Assembly: GCA_032164295.1 (NCBI GenBank)
Contig: JAJHTX010000001.1
Span: forward strand, 2,294,001-2,358,000
Direction: 5' to 3'
Length of the DNA stretch: 64,000 bases
From: Inonotus obliquus
Taxonomy: Eukaryota; Basidiomycota; Agaricomycetes; Hymenochaetales; Hymenochaetaceae
Shown: one piece after another, positions 32,881 to 43,592 of the stretch
How positions within the stretch are numbered: the first letter of the stretch is position 1
Layout of the letters: every line of letters begins with the position of its first letter
Notes under the pieces: generated by a model
What the model was told of the DNA's origin: nothing
The model's database searches: none
Seen by the model: the letters and a program-made list of their open reading frames with translations, nothing else
Program-made: the position numbers and the translations under genes

Positions 32881-33963
32881 TTACCAGCTCATCTGAGCCG
32901 CTCGATTGAGCGTCTGGCGCACCTCGAGAGCGCCTTCTGCTCAGACTTGTGATGATGCTTTCTAACGTGTATTCCTCCCATCCGCATGTCGCGGGTGAAG
33001 ATGTTCTGTACAGGTTATCAGCAATGTTGTTTTAGTACAAGTGTCGTTGTTGCGTTGAATTGTCTGTGACATGTAGTTGTATGCTATTGACATAAGGAAG
33101 CTGAACTTGGCTTCTCTGCTTTGTCAGCGGTGTTCCCCCCACGTGTGAGCCGACTTATTCGGATGGCTGGCTGTACTTGCCTATTGGGAACGCGTAATGG
33201 GCGTGTCATACATGCCGAAGCACCGCAATTCAACATACACATAGGCTCAAGCTCTCTCGCGACAATCTTATTAAGCTATGATATAAATCTAACAGCCGAC
33301 TCGGTACTGTATTCACCAAGTAAGATGCCCCGGCCGGCACCCCTCTGTGGCTTCGATGCCTCTGACGATATTGAGGGCCTATACTTCGGCAGCTTTTTCT
33401 GAACCTCGTGTATCATAATTCTCTTCTATTACATTCAAGGTCGAAGTTACACAACCCATTGCGGTGTACCGTTCTCAGTCTCCCGTGAAAAGAGCTCGGT
33501 AAGCGGCATTTGGTATGATGGGCTTGGCCTGCACTTATCTGTAGTTTTGATGTTTTCGCCGGCCGTCTTGAAAAGGCGTACATCGGTCTTCAGGCATCTC
33601 GGCGGGAGATCTAAAAATAACATTACGGCTGACGGTGCCGCTCGACTGACCAATAGTAGATCGGAGATCTGTATCGATGCTGTGTATTCGGCAGGTCGGC
33701 AGAACGGAAGAGGATGATGGAAGACTCGAAGTAAGTGGGATTTGTACAAGTAACTATAAATTATAAGCGTGCACTCAAAATGCCCGTTGGGCTCATCTTC
33801 TCTTCGCCGCAGTCCATCCCAGCCAGCTTCTCTCCCGCTCCTTGTTTCATCCAAGTGCATGTCTGTTGAAGCTCACCCATAACCGCCTCGATCATTCTGC
33901 TGTCTTGATTCTCAAGCTCACGGTCGACTTCGTTTGCGCCTCCACTCACTCACAGTCTGGGCA
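32881..33963. other. Intergenic region, no gene recognised
   Basis: About 1.1 kb between two forward genes. Short open frames on both strands (for example 33121-33402 and, reverse, 33860-33447) show no family or splice support. Confidence 0.35.
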
Positions 33964-36669
33964 ATGGCAAAGCAGATGGATCCTGAAATTGAACAACCTT
34001 CATTGTCCGTTTCTGAATCCACGGGACCATCTCCAACAACGAAACAGAAACCAGGAGCAACTTGGAAAGCAAAAGAGCAACATGTTCTGCCAGAAAACCG
34101 TCTCTACCTCGTCTTCCCTGGATTAATGCTATGTGTATTTCTAGCCGCGCTTGGTGAGCATCGGCACATAAGTTACCCCATGAATATCAGTATTGATCCT
34201 TATTTAGATCAGGTAATTTCCCTGCGTCGGTGACAAGTGGGGATCGACTTACTGAACTTGAATTAGACCATTGTAGCCACCGCTCTACCGACGATTGTCC
34301 AGCGCCTGCAAGGAGGCAGAAACTACAGCTGGGTCGGATCGTAAGCGTGTCCCCTCGGACTATACACCCACAAGCGCATTTACTCACGCACAAACTTCTC
34401 ATTGTCCTCGCTAAAATATATACAACAGTGCCTATCTTCTCGGTGCTGCGACCCTCTCACCATTGTATGGGAAATTATCAGACGTTACAGGGCGTAAACC
34501 CCTTTTATTTGCAGTTATCGCCATATTCCTGGTTTCTTCCGCTTTATGTGGTGCGGCACAGAATATGACTTGGCTGATAGTGTGCCGTGCGATTCAAGGC
34601 ATTGGTGGGGGTGGCATACTGCAGTTAGTGCAGATCACCATATCTGACATCGTCAGTCTTGAGGAGTAAGCAGCTTCCTTACATGTAGTCATTTTTCATC
34701 TCCCATGTAGCCGGCCCGAACCTTCTTTCCCGTTTCTGCGAGGCGATGCTGTCCCAATACGTCTACCGGACCAGCATTCCCCCGATTCACTCATTTCGGA
34801 TTACAACTTTCTTGATCGTGAACTGACCTACCTTCTATTCAGCCGGGGGAAGTATGGAGGTTTTATAGGCTCAACTTGGGGTATTGCGAGTGTAGTCGGA
34901 CCACTCGTAGGAGGAGTGAGTTCCTTTTGTCCTTCCAGATCTCGTGGGATTCTTATTGATGCGTCTGTAACTGAAAGGCATTTACAGATCACGTCTCCTG
35001 GCGATGGTTGGATCTACGATGCTTCTCTCATATATATGGAACTGAATTTTGACCGTTTCCATTGTGCAGGTGTTTCTTTGTGAATCTTCCAACAGGAGGC
35101 ATCGCTGCGGCCATTTTATTCTTCTTCCTCAACCTCAATCCTCACCGTGGGAGGCCAATAAGAGAGCATGTCGCCGAATTAGATATCATTGGCCTCATCC
35201 TCATTGTAAGCGGCATCGTATGCTTGCTTTTGGGGTTCAGTTTTAGCGAGACAAGTTGTGAGTATTCTTTGAAGTGGGAAAACTTCCGCGTACCGAAAAC
35301 CAACCCCTTCTTCCCTTCACACAGGGTCAACGCCACAGACGATTGCGCTGATAGTCATAGGAGCGGTTCTGCTTGTCGCTGCGGGCGTAAATGAGATATT
35401 CACCAAGCGCGCCGCAATCGTGCCCTCTCGGTTGTTCAAGGTAACAGACTACCGCTGTTTCGGAGGTCAAGAAACATGGACTAATCTTCGGGATGTTCTA
35501 GACTCGCACAACGACCATAATCCTTGTGACTGCTCTCCTCCACGCAATAGCGTTTTTCGGAACGACGTACTATCTCCCGTTGTTCTTCCAGATATTGGGA
35601 TCAAGTGCCACCGGAGCAGGGATACGGTAAGCACTTCAGTCTTACCATGACTCGGCCGAATCATCTTTGCTCATAGTGCTGGCGTCCCTTTTCTGGGTGC
35701 CGGTGATGACGAGCAGGATGATCCCATACTCCCTCGGTTCTTCTGCCCTATCAGCATTATCCGGGCAGATGATCGCATATACCGGTTATCGGCCCTTAAT
35801 CTTGAGCGGATTCCTCATCATGACGGTCGGTCATGGGCTAATGATTATGCTGGATGACACGTCAAGAGTGTGAGCCTGCACTTGCGCTTGCCTATGGCGG
35901 TAAACTAATGGTTGCTTTCCCTCATTTGACCAGGTGGGAGCGAGTAGTGTACTCACTTATCGCTGCTATCGGAACCGGGAACCTATTCCAGATCCCTCTC
36001 ATTGCTCTGCAAGCTGCGATGCCGTTGAAGGACATGGCGACAAGTACCGCGACGTTTGTATTCGTACGTCTGCTCGGCGGAACCATAGGTGTGTCAATAG
36101 GACAAGCGATCTGGACATCGGTCAGTACCATTCAATACCTAGTCGTATAACATTAATTGTAACGTCGGTGTCGTCTCCAGGAAGTCCGTAGACGTGCGAA
36201 GAATCTTTCCGGCGTAACCATCGACACCTCACCTAGTGCACTGGCTGAAAGTATCCGTGATCTGGGGTGGTTGTATCCTGATCCGACGCAGCTTCGTGAA
36301 GTCAGGCACGTATATACGAGCGCGATAACCGTAATATGGGCGTCAGTCACGCCGATGGTTGGGTTATCTCTCGTGCTTGTACTTTTCCTGCGCAAGTATA
36401 CGCTCAAGCGCACGACAGTACGAGGAGGGGGGAAGGGTCCGGCCGAAAAACATCCTAGTGACGCGAAGGACATTGAGTCTGGACCGAGAAGCAATGGCGA
36501 CCACAATGATACGAGCGGGGAATCAAGTCCTAGTAACGAGAAACAAGGAACAGATGACAGTCAGGAGAACGAGATCGAAGAGCTAATCGAAGAGGAAAGA
36601 ATTGGACACAGGGACACTTCACCTACAACCACTGTGGTAGACTCGCATAACACTGTAGAGCGAGTCTGA
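33964..36669 (+). CDS. Major facilitator transporter, DHA2 (14-TM) drug/H+ antiporter type
   Basis: Twelve exons: 33964-34153, 34208-34212, 34267-34340, 34429-34665, 34843-34915, 34978-35006, 35070-35257, 35325-35440, 35502-35626, 35717-35869, 35934-36120, 36181-36669; joined 1866 nt, 621 aa. The 5-nt second exon supplies Asp-Gln of the [13 protein letters not shown] signature. Motif A is [13 protein letters not shown], motif [12 protein letters not shown], motif C-like GPLVGG, and [13 protein letters not shown] and [11 protein letters not shown] are DHA2 hallmarks. About 14 hydrophobic segments fit the length, and a 100-residue charged cytosolic tail follows. Such proteins export toxins, drugs or secondary metabolites at the plasma membrane. 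No biosynthetic genes are nearby, so the substrate is unknown. Confidence 0.9.
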
Positions 36670-37086
36670 CTACAGCTTTGTCCGATACACATATAGACGT
36701 GCTATTCTTTTATCTTTCCCAATTCCAATTTGCTGTCGACATACGCGAATTGGCTAGATCAAACTTAATGTTTCTTTTTGTGATAGAACGAGACGTATAA
36801 CTGCATCTATCTTGGAGTTTCCACTCATCCGAGGTACTTGGCAGTGTAGTATTAGTTGAGTCCACTGTATCGACGACATAGTACATACCAAATAACTGCA
36901 CATGAATACGACAAATATTATCCCTGCCATCGCCGCAAAAGAGTTTAGTGCCTATTAATATTAGATGTAAAAATAGAATGAGGTTCTTATGCACGTTTGG
37001 TCAAAGTGCAAAAGAAAACCGAGTTAGGGGCAACTTCCTGAAAAATGTCGATCATCGATTGATTGTCATCATGCACGGACCGGACC

Positions 37087-37106
37087 CACAACACAACACA
37101 ACACAA
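37087..37106. repeat. Pentanucleotide microsatellite (CACAA)4
   Basis: Four perfect tandem CACAA units in an AT/AC-rich stretch between convergent genes; too short to imply function. Confidence 0.7.
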
Positions 37107-37360
37107 CAAACTACCATAACATAATATCCTTTACGTAAACAAAGCATCAACAAGTCAAGTAAGTCAAGAGAAGAAACACAAACACAAGATTTAAATTTTT
37201 AGTAGATAAGAAAGGGAGAGAGAAAAAAGACTCGAGATTCGAGAGATAGACCTAGACCTGAAACACAACAAAGAGGATGATCTAGCAATACAAGTACAGT
37301 TGATATCATCTAGTACAGAGATCCAAACTAGCTAGCTAGAATGAGGCGAAACGAACGATA

Positions 37361-37403
37361 GGAGCTTGAAGCCTGGAGCCTGGAGCCCTGGAGCCCTGAA
37401 GCC
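37361..37403. repeat. Imperfect GAGCC-type tandem repeat
   Basis: About five imperfect copies of a GGAGCCCT/GAAGCCT unit in tandem, in the 3' flank of SNF4. Confidence 0.6.
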
Positions 37404-37628
37404 AAAAGATAGTAGAAAATAGCGATTGGTGAGCAACTTGGAAAGCGTGTAAGTCATCGATCGATCGGGAGGTGTGTGGTGTGTAATGAGTATGTGTGTA
37501 TGTGTGTTTTGCACAAGGGACGCTAAGAATTAGGATTTAAGGGTGGTGTGGGCGATGAATGTATTGTCGTTGTCGTTGTCGTTGCTCTTCGGTTTGGAAC
37601 GGTAAAACGGTACTCCGCTCTTTACGCT

Positions 37629-39126
37629 TTACGGGTCAAAGCGGGTTTCTTCTGTCTCGCCTTCCTCGATTGATTCGCCTATACCAATTTCTCCAACGAT
37701 GTAACGGAGGACGTCGCTATGTGTTATAATACCCAATAGACGGCCTTTCTTCCCTCCTTGTTTTTCCTCAGCCTATGAAAGATAGTTAGGATTACGAAGT
37801 TGTGCTGAGAAAGAGCGCAAGACGAACTTCTCCTTCTACAACCACAAGACGATGGAACCTTCTCTTTTTGATGAGCTGTAGAAGCGTCCCAAGTGAGTCT
37901 GAAGCATTGCATATAACCACACCAGGAAAATCAGGAGAACGCTGGTTCAACGCTTCCTTGATAGTAAGATCCAGAGACTGATACGCTCCAAGTCTCACAA
38001 GCGTCTGTAAACAAAAAACAACTTGAGTAAAGAAAAAAGCGCAAAGGCGATCATGTGGATATCAATAGATTGTGCTCACGATAACGTCAACTGTCTCATA
38101 CAAATTCACGACAACCCCGTTCTCATCAATGATGGGTACAGCGGAAATCCCGCGCTCCGAAAACATGTGAACGACGTCGAAGACTCGTGTTTGCATCGTT
38201 GCTGTTGCGATGGGATAGTAAGGGTTCTCCCGCGTCTTGTCGTTCTCACCCTCTTCTGAAGATGGAGCAGTCGAAGACGGTGAAGCGGCGACATACGTTC
38301 CGATTTTGAGCTTTCGTAAGGGCATATGAAGGTATTGCACGTCCTTGGCACACTGATGAGGAGCATTAGCATATATTATGGCTTGAAGGTAGTTGAAACT
38401 CACATTGATGGCAATATATTTGAGCAACCTGTATTGCGTCAAGACAGAGACGATGACTTCGTGACCGGTCTCAGTGTCAACATCAAGCAGCGGAAGTCTG
38501 CGAGCATGGGTCTCGATCAGCCGCTTTGCAGCATCAAACAAGGTGCTTGAGGGATGTTCGCGAAGTAGAGGCACAGGAGCAACTCCAAGTAACGTTTCGA
38601 TTTCTGCGAAAGAAAATTAGCACCGAGCGTGAAGAAACCGGGACTTGTACGTACGACGCAGGTTTTCTAGACGGAGAGTCTCAACATCAGTAGCCGCTGT
38701 CTCGTAAGATGCGGTGCGATAATAGTATTGAATCAAGTGGATGATGTCCGATACTGTGAGCATCCCAGCGAAGCGGCTCTTCTCGCTGTTCCAGAGAGGT
38801 GCTGAAACAACACCTGACAGGGTTTGTCAGATCATGCCTGCTCGTCCAGGCAGGCAAAGAGCAAACCAGAGCTTACCATTGTACAGCAAACACTGAAGAG
38901 CCTTTCTAACTTCTAGCTTAGTATCTAGAACGATAATACGGTAGCTGACTGGAAACGAATCGTAGTTCGTCCGACTCCTCAAATGCGCCCGGATCGACTT
39001 GAGCGCAGCCTCATGAGACTCGATCGTTTGCGCTGGGGGCAGTTGGGAAGCGGCTCGGCGACGGCCAGATGGCTGGCGTCGTACTCTCGGACTGGATGGC
39101 GAGAGCGTCGCTTGCACGCTAGCCAT
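37629..39126 (-). CDS. SNF4: AMPK/SNF1 complex gamma subunit (Snf4), four CBS repeats
   Basis: Six exons: 39126-38877, 38813-38655, 38603-38404, 38352-38080, 38004-37828, 37772-37629; joined 1203 nt, 400 aa. A 60-residue basic, Ser/Pro-rich leader is followed by four CBS motifs in two Bateman pairs: RIIVLDTKLEVRKALQCLL with FAGMLTVSDIIHLIQYYY; HPSSTLFDAAKRLIETHARR with VLTQYRLLKYIAIN; TRVFDVVHMFSERGISAVPI with ETVDVI; and RRFHRLVVVEGE with RLLGIITHSDVLRYIVGE. These include the typical HR and SD nucleotide-binding positions. The regulatory gamma subunit binds adenine nucleotides and adjusts the Snf1 kinase to energy and glucose state. The acidic C-terminal extension is short. Neighbouring genes are unrelated. 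Confidence 0.94.
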
Positions 39127-39351
39127 GATCGTCGTAGAGGAGTGCATAAACGCAGAAGAACAGAACAGGAGCCGTGACCGCTCAAGTTAGGCACACGCGT
39201 ATTACATAACACAACTCATAATTAGATCCGATGGATTGAAAAAAAAATACACAATTTGGACAATAGTTGGACAATATACGTTGTGAGGATCATTGTGTTC
39301 TTTACAGAGTGAAGTTTTATCGTATGCAAAGATATTCTTCCTTCATACAAG

Positions 39352-41444
39352 TCATCGACGTCTCTCTCGTCTACTTCTGTGCCGCTCATTCTGTCCTACA
39401 CCAATTGCACTTTCTGGAATGCTCTCGTGGTTCAGAGCAGCTGCAATCACTTCCGCGGGAAGGTCCACCTCCACCCCTTCCGAGTATCGGTACGCATCCA
39501 AGGGAGAGTATGCAGGGGGAGGACGCGCATCAAGATGATCGTTAGCACTAGGCCTTGCTTGCCGACCTGCACCTGTCTGAGAAGACATAGGAGTCAACGC
39601 TCTGAGATGGATATCCGTCGCCGTCCCAGGTGAAGACGGTTCGGGGGGATTCAAAGGCGATTCTGGGGGAGGGTGCAAACGCATTACCATTTCAGCTGCC
39701 GAGTTATTGCGACTGTGGCCAGCAGTACGCGTGGAGAAATGCGACATAGGCGACCTCGAACGAGATCGAGGGGGAGAGGCAGTCTCAGATGACTGGTCGG
39801 ACGACTCTCCGTCGCTTTGACCTGGAGGAGAAGCTGGTAGGTTTGTAGCAGCAGGAGTATGGAATGGCGTATCTGTAGGAGAGATATACCGACCAGAAAC
39901 CTGTCCGTTCTCTGGTCCTTCTTCCTCGATGGGAGTGATTGGAGGCGGGGGACTTTGAGGCAACGGTTCGACGACGACGTTATTCCGTAGAGGCGATGAC
40001 TGGGGAGCTGGGGATGGCCTAGATCTACGAGAGCGATATCCACGTCGTGATGAAGAGGGAGAAGCAGCGTCGAGCGGCGGAGTTCCCGCGGTACCTTCAA
40101 CATGTCTTATTCCTCCGCCCGCCTCCAATAGAATACTTCCTCGTTCGCTGCCGTAAGCCGGTGGGGGAGCCAACGTGCCAACGCTCGGCGCCAACCCCCA
40201 TTTCTTAACATTCGCCTCGATGAAAACGAAGCCAGCTTGCCCGAGGTTCACGTGTAGGCTGCATGGTCCGTCCGCTCCCACAGTGGGAAACAAATTCCAA
40301 CGCGTCAAGCCGATGTATGCATCATCCATCTTCCGGCCGTTGCGAGTAAAGAACACAGTGCCAGTACGGGGCCTATATCCAACGCCAAGCACATCGCCTT
40401 CTTTCAGGGGGGTTCCGTAAGGTTGTGCTGTGAATGGGTAGTTATGCGACTTGTCACCGTTCGAGTGATATGCGACCGAAAATCGGTTGTGACCAGGAAG
40501 CCTGAACGACGGGTACGGCTTCGTAGCGAGCCCAACGGAAACCGAAGTCGACACCGGAAGATCAAACAACTTCACCTCCCAGTAGTACACCTCATTGAGT
40601 TTTGGCAACGGAAGATTTGACTGTACGCTGGATGAGCAAAACGGGTCGGGCAAGAAGGTCAACTCTGTGCGTGAATGTACGAGAATGGACGCATTAGTTT
40701 CATAGTCTGGTTCAAAAGACCATGCAGATACGCCTTTCTCCTGAATCGATAGGAATTGTGACAGAGTAATATCAGTCGGCAATGAATTTGGTGGATATTG
40801 AGTTTGGAATTCTTCAAGTTGGAAGCATTGATTAGAAATGCGCAAAGTATAATTTAGAATGCGTTACCTTTGGCTCTCCGGTACTGTCTTTGGGTTTCCT
40901 CGTCAACGGTTTCTAGCCATCGTTCTTCCACGCCTTCGAAGCCTCCCTCGCCATCAATAAGTTCCTCTCTACTCATATCAATCGGACCATCATTATCTCC
41001 TAATGATATACCACGGCGTCGTCGCAAGAGCAGAACGCAGACAAGAAATAGCAACAGAAGGAAGAGGAGTGAGGAGAGGATGATAAGGAGCGGGAGAAGA
41101 ACAAGCAAAGCATCTCGATTAGCAGGAGGAGAGGACTGTGGATTATCTACTAAATCTTTGGAATCCATGAAACTGGATGAAGAGTCGAGCATGTCGAAAA
41201 GAATTGGTCGTTCGTCAGAGATAGGTTGTCGTTCGTCGGGATCGGACAGTGACGGGTAGGAGATTGAGTTTGACGCCTCGTGGACCTGGCCAGAGGCCAT
41301 TGTGGACAGTGCGAGAGATGGTGTGGCCAGCAAAGCAAGAGATGTATGTAGTATAAGAAGCAAAGGAGATGATGCCGATGGTTGTCGTGACGAGAGCGCG
41401 TGCTGTTCACCTTTGGGCTGACCCCAGTCCCTGAGATGGAGCAC
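39352..41444 (-). CDS. SSH4: Ssh4/Ear1-type SPRY protein, Rsp5 ubiquitin-ligase adaptor
   Basis: Two exons: 41444-40868 and 40811-39352; joined 2037 nt, 678 aa from the first ATG (41444). An internal ATG at 41300 would drop a signal-like hydrophobic stretch. Exon 1 encodes a strong transmembrane helix (ALLVLLPLLIILSSLLFLLL) followed by RRRRG. Exon 2 begins with the family signature PPNSLPTDITLSQFLSIQ and a complete SPRY domain (YYWEVKLFDLP, GVGYRPRTGTVFFTRNGRK). The disordered C terminus carries two PPxY sequences (PPPAYGS and PPPAYSP), the docking motif for Nedd4/Rsp5 WW domains. Yeast Ssh4 and Ear1 recruit Rsp5 to endosomal and vacuolar membranes to sort cargo. It shares a 296-bp divergent promoter with TVP23, another endomembrane gene. 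Confidence 0.92.
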
Positions 41445-41740
41445 CCATATTTGGTAACCTATCCCACAGCTTTGCGTCTAGGTTTATAAGCCAGTGCAAT
41501 ATTATCTTCTCAACCACAAACACAAAAATAAGATCGCTATTTTCACCCTCCAATAAGCCAACTCTTACACAGAGAAATAAATCAGACAGACAGCTGAAAA
41601 AATGAAGAAGGACGAGATAAATCCTTGGCACGTGACGACACAGAGTCGAGACGCCGCACCTATGCCACCATGAGCGTCGTGCCAAGTAACAGCACTGGTC
41701 TTTCAAGAATTGGTCCAAGTACTGTCGGCCATTCGCCACA

Positions 41741-43100
41741 ATGAGTGCATCTGCGCCTCTATTGCAAACCATTGAGCCGGACGACAACTCCGCATCAGAG
41801 CAGGCTCCATCAGGAAATATTAGCTCTGGAAACACTGCAAAGCCTGCTGCGCAGACAGCGTTCGCTTCTACCCCTGGAGATGCCGAGGCTGGTGAGTACG
41901 CACAAGTCCTGCTTCTTGGCGGCGGTATTGAACGAATCAGGTATTGCTGGGATATTCAGACAGGTCGGATTGACATCTCGGTTGGAACTTGGTTGCTGGT
42001 GCTGATGTTCGACTTATCTGGCATTCACAGTCGTCTCACCCTCTCGTGTTATTCTTCCTTTACTTTTTCCGGACAACTGCGCTGTTAGTCTATATCTTAT
42101 GCAAGATATTCACTGATAACTATGTTCTTTCGGTAAGCACTCTTGCTGCAGTCTTGTTCACTTCAATGATAGTTGCTTCATTTAGAATGTAATGGTTGTA
42201 GTCCTACTATCTATGGACTTCTGGAACTGCAGAGTATGAATGGCCTATATCTTTGTTGAGAGCTTGAAAGCTGAACGAATATCTCCAGAACGTTGCTGGT
42301 CGAATCTTAGTTGGCCTTCGGTACTGGAATCAAGTTCGTCACCCAACCACACGTCTTCTGGAACTCAGGCGACTCACAAGTGCTAATTGAAGGTCGATGA
42401 TGATGGCGAAAGCTATTGGGTATTCGAGAGTCGCGATGTAAGTAATCTCCTTAAATTGCGGCGCTACACCCGTCCTGAACGTGTGCGTAAATTTGTTGCA
42501 GCCCTCCCGACCAGTCAACCCCATAGATTCACGGTAAGTCCTCTCCGTGTTTCACTATCTTACCGAGTCCTCATTTTGATGGCAATTCGCTTGTGTCAGG
42601 ATGTTTTGGGTGTGTCTTCTTACGTTCTTGTTCTACCGTCTAGAACGCTGCTAAGCATCGCTAATCTCCCTCCCCTTCTGTAATGCGCCGCCCAGATGGC
42701 AATCTACTCTTTCCCGATAGTCTGGCTAGTCCTATTACTCGTTGCCGTTTTCCAATTATCCCCGTACGCGAGCATGCCTTTCCCTCGATGTCTTCGACGC
42801 TAACCTACCCTTTCGGTGATTCTCGACTACCGATTTTCAGATTCCTCCCTATTGTCATTCTCGCGCTTGTGTTCAATGTCACAAACGCAATAGGATTCAC
42901 GTATGCGTGGGTATCTTTCCCCTCGTCTCGGGTTTAGGAGATACTCACACTTCTGTCGCTATGTGTTTAGTGATCGCAACGCTAAGCAGAAGTGGGCTAA
43001 CAGCATGGCTGCTTCCGGTTGGAACCTTGGATTGGGTGGCATCGGCGGACAGCTCATAGGCAATGCGGTTAAGAATAGCGTTGGACGTGTCTTTGGATAA
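41741..43100 (+). CDS. TVP23: Golgi vesicle protein Tvp23
   Basis: Eleven exons: 41741-41891, 41941-41963, 42031-42132, 42186-42233, 42289-42333, 42393-42437, 42502-42533, 42600-42609, 42696-42763, 42841-42906, 42971-43100; joined 720 nt, 239 aa. After a 50-residue polar N terminus come [32 protein letters not shown], the invariant [15 protein letters not shown], then [24 protein letters not shown] and [19 protein letters not shown]. These are the diagnostic blocks of the Tvp23/FAM18 family, a four-helix late-Golgi protein involved in retrograde and endosome-to-Golgi traffic. Two exons are tiny (23 and 10 nt) and are required by conserved sequence. Eleven exons in 239 codons is extreme even here. 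Confidence 0.94.
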
Positions 43101-43592
43101 TCAAGTGTATGTATACCGAATAAAAGCTTCATTTTTCACGCTGTGATTATACATTTGTATGTGCATTTTTTTATCATTCATGATTCTACCGACAAACCGC
43201 TCTGCGGAGCGGACAGACAACAGCTGAAGGAACAATGATGAGGTGGTAGAGCACGCTTCTTGAAGCCAAGGCGGAGAAAAGTTAAAAGAAAACTGGCTTG
43301 AATGATGATAAAATATTAAACATTGAGGAAATGCGCAGTGCAGGAGAAGATCGAATGCAGACAACGCGAGCTAAATAATACACGGTTGATTTGAGAAGCT
43401 TGAGCGATGTGCACAAAGTCAAAGAGTCCGAGGTCCTTGAACAAGCGGGGAACGTGAATAACAATGCTAAGAACAGGTGGATGGACAAAGTATGAAAGAA
43501 AAGTGCGGATGAGACAAAACAACATGAGGAGGAAGTACCTACTCTCATGGAGGAGGAGAGCTTATATAAGTTATGCAGCAATAAGGGGACAG
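43101..43592. other. Convergent 3' intergenic region
   Basis: 492 bp between the stops of TVP23 and the phosphatase gene. No coding or regulatory structure recognised. Confidence 0.4.

Larger units (their letters stand above)
36670..37628. other. Convergent 3' intergenic region with simple repeats
   Basis: About 960 bp between the ends of the DHA2 transporter and SNF4. It contains (CACAA)4 at 37087-37106, a GAGCC(CT)-type imperfect repeat at 37361-37403 and (TTGTCG)3 at 37564-37581, plus A-rich stretches. No coding exon seen. Confidence 0.4.
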
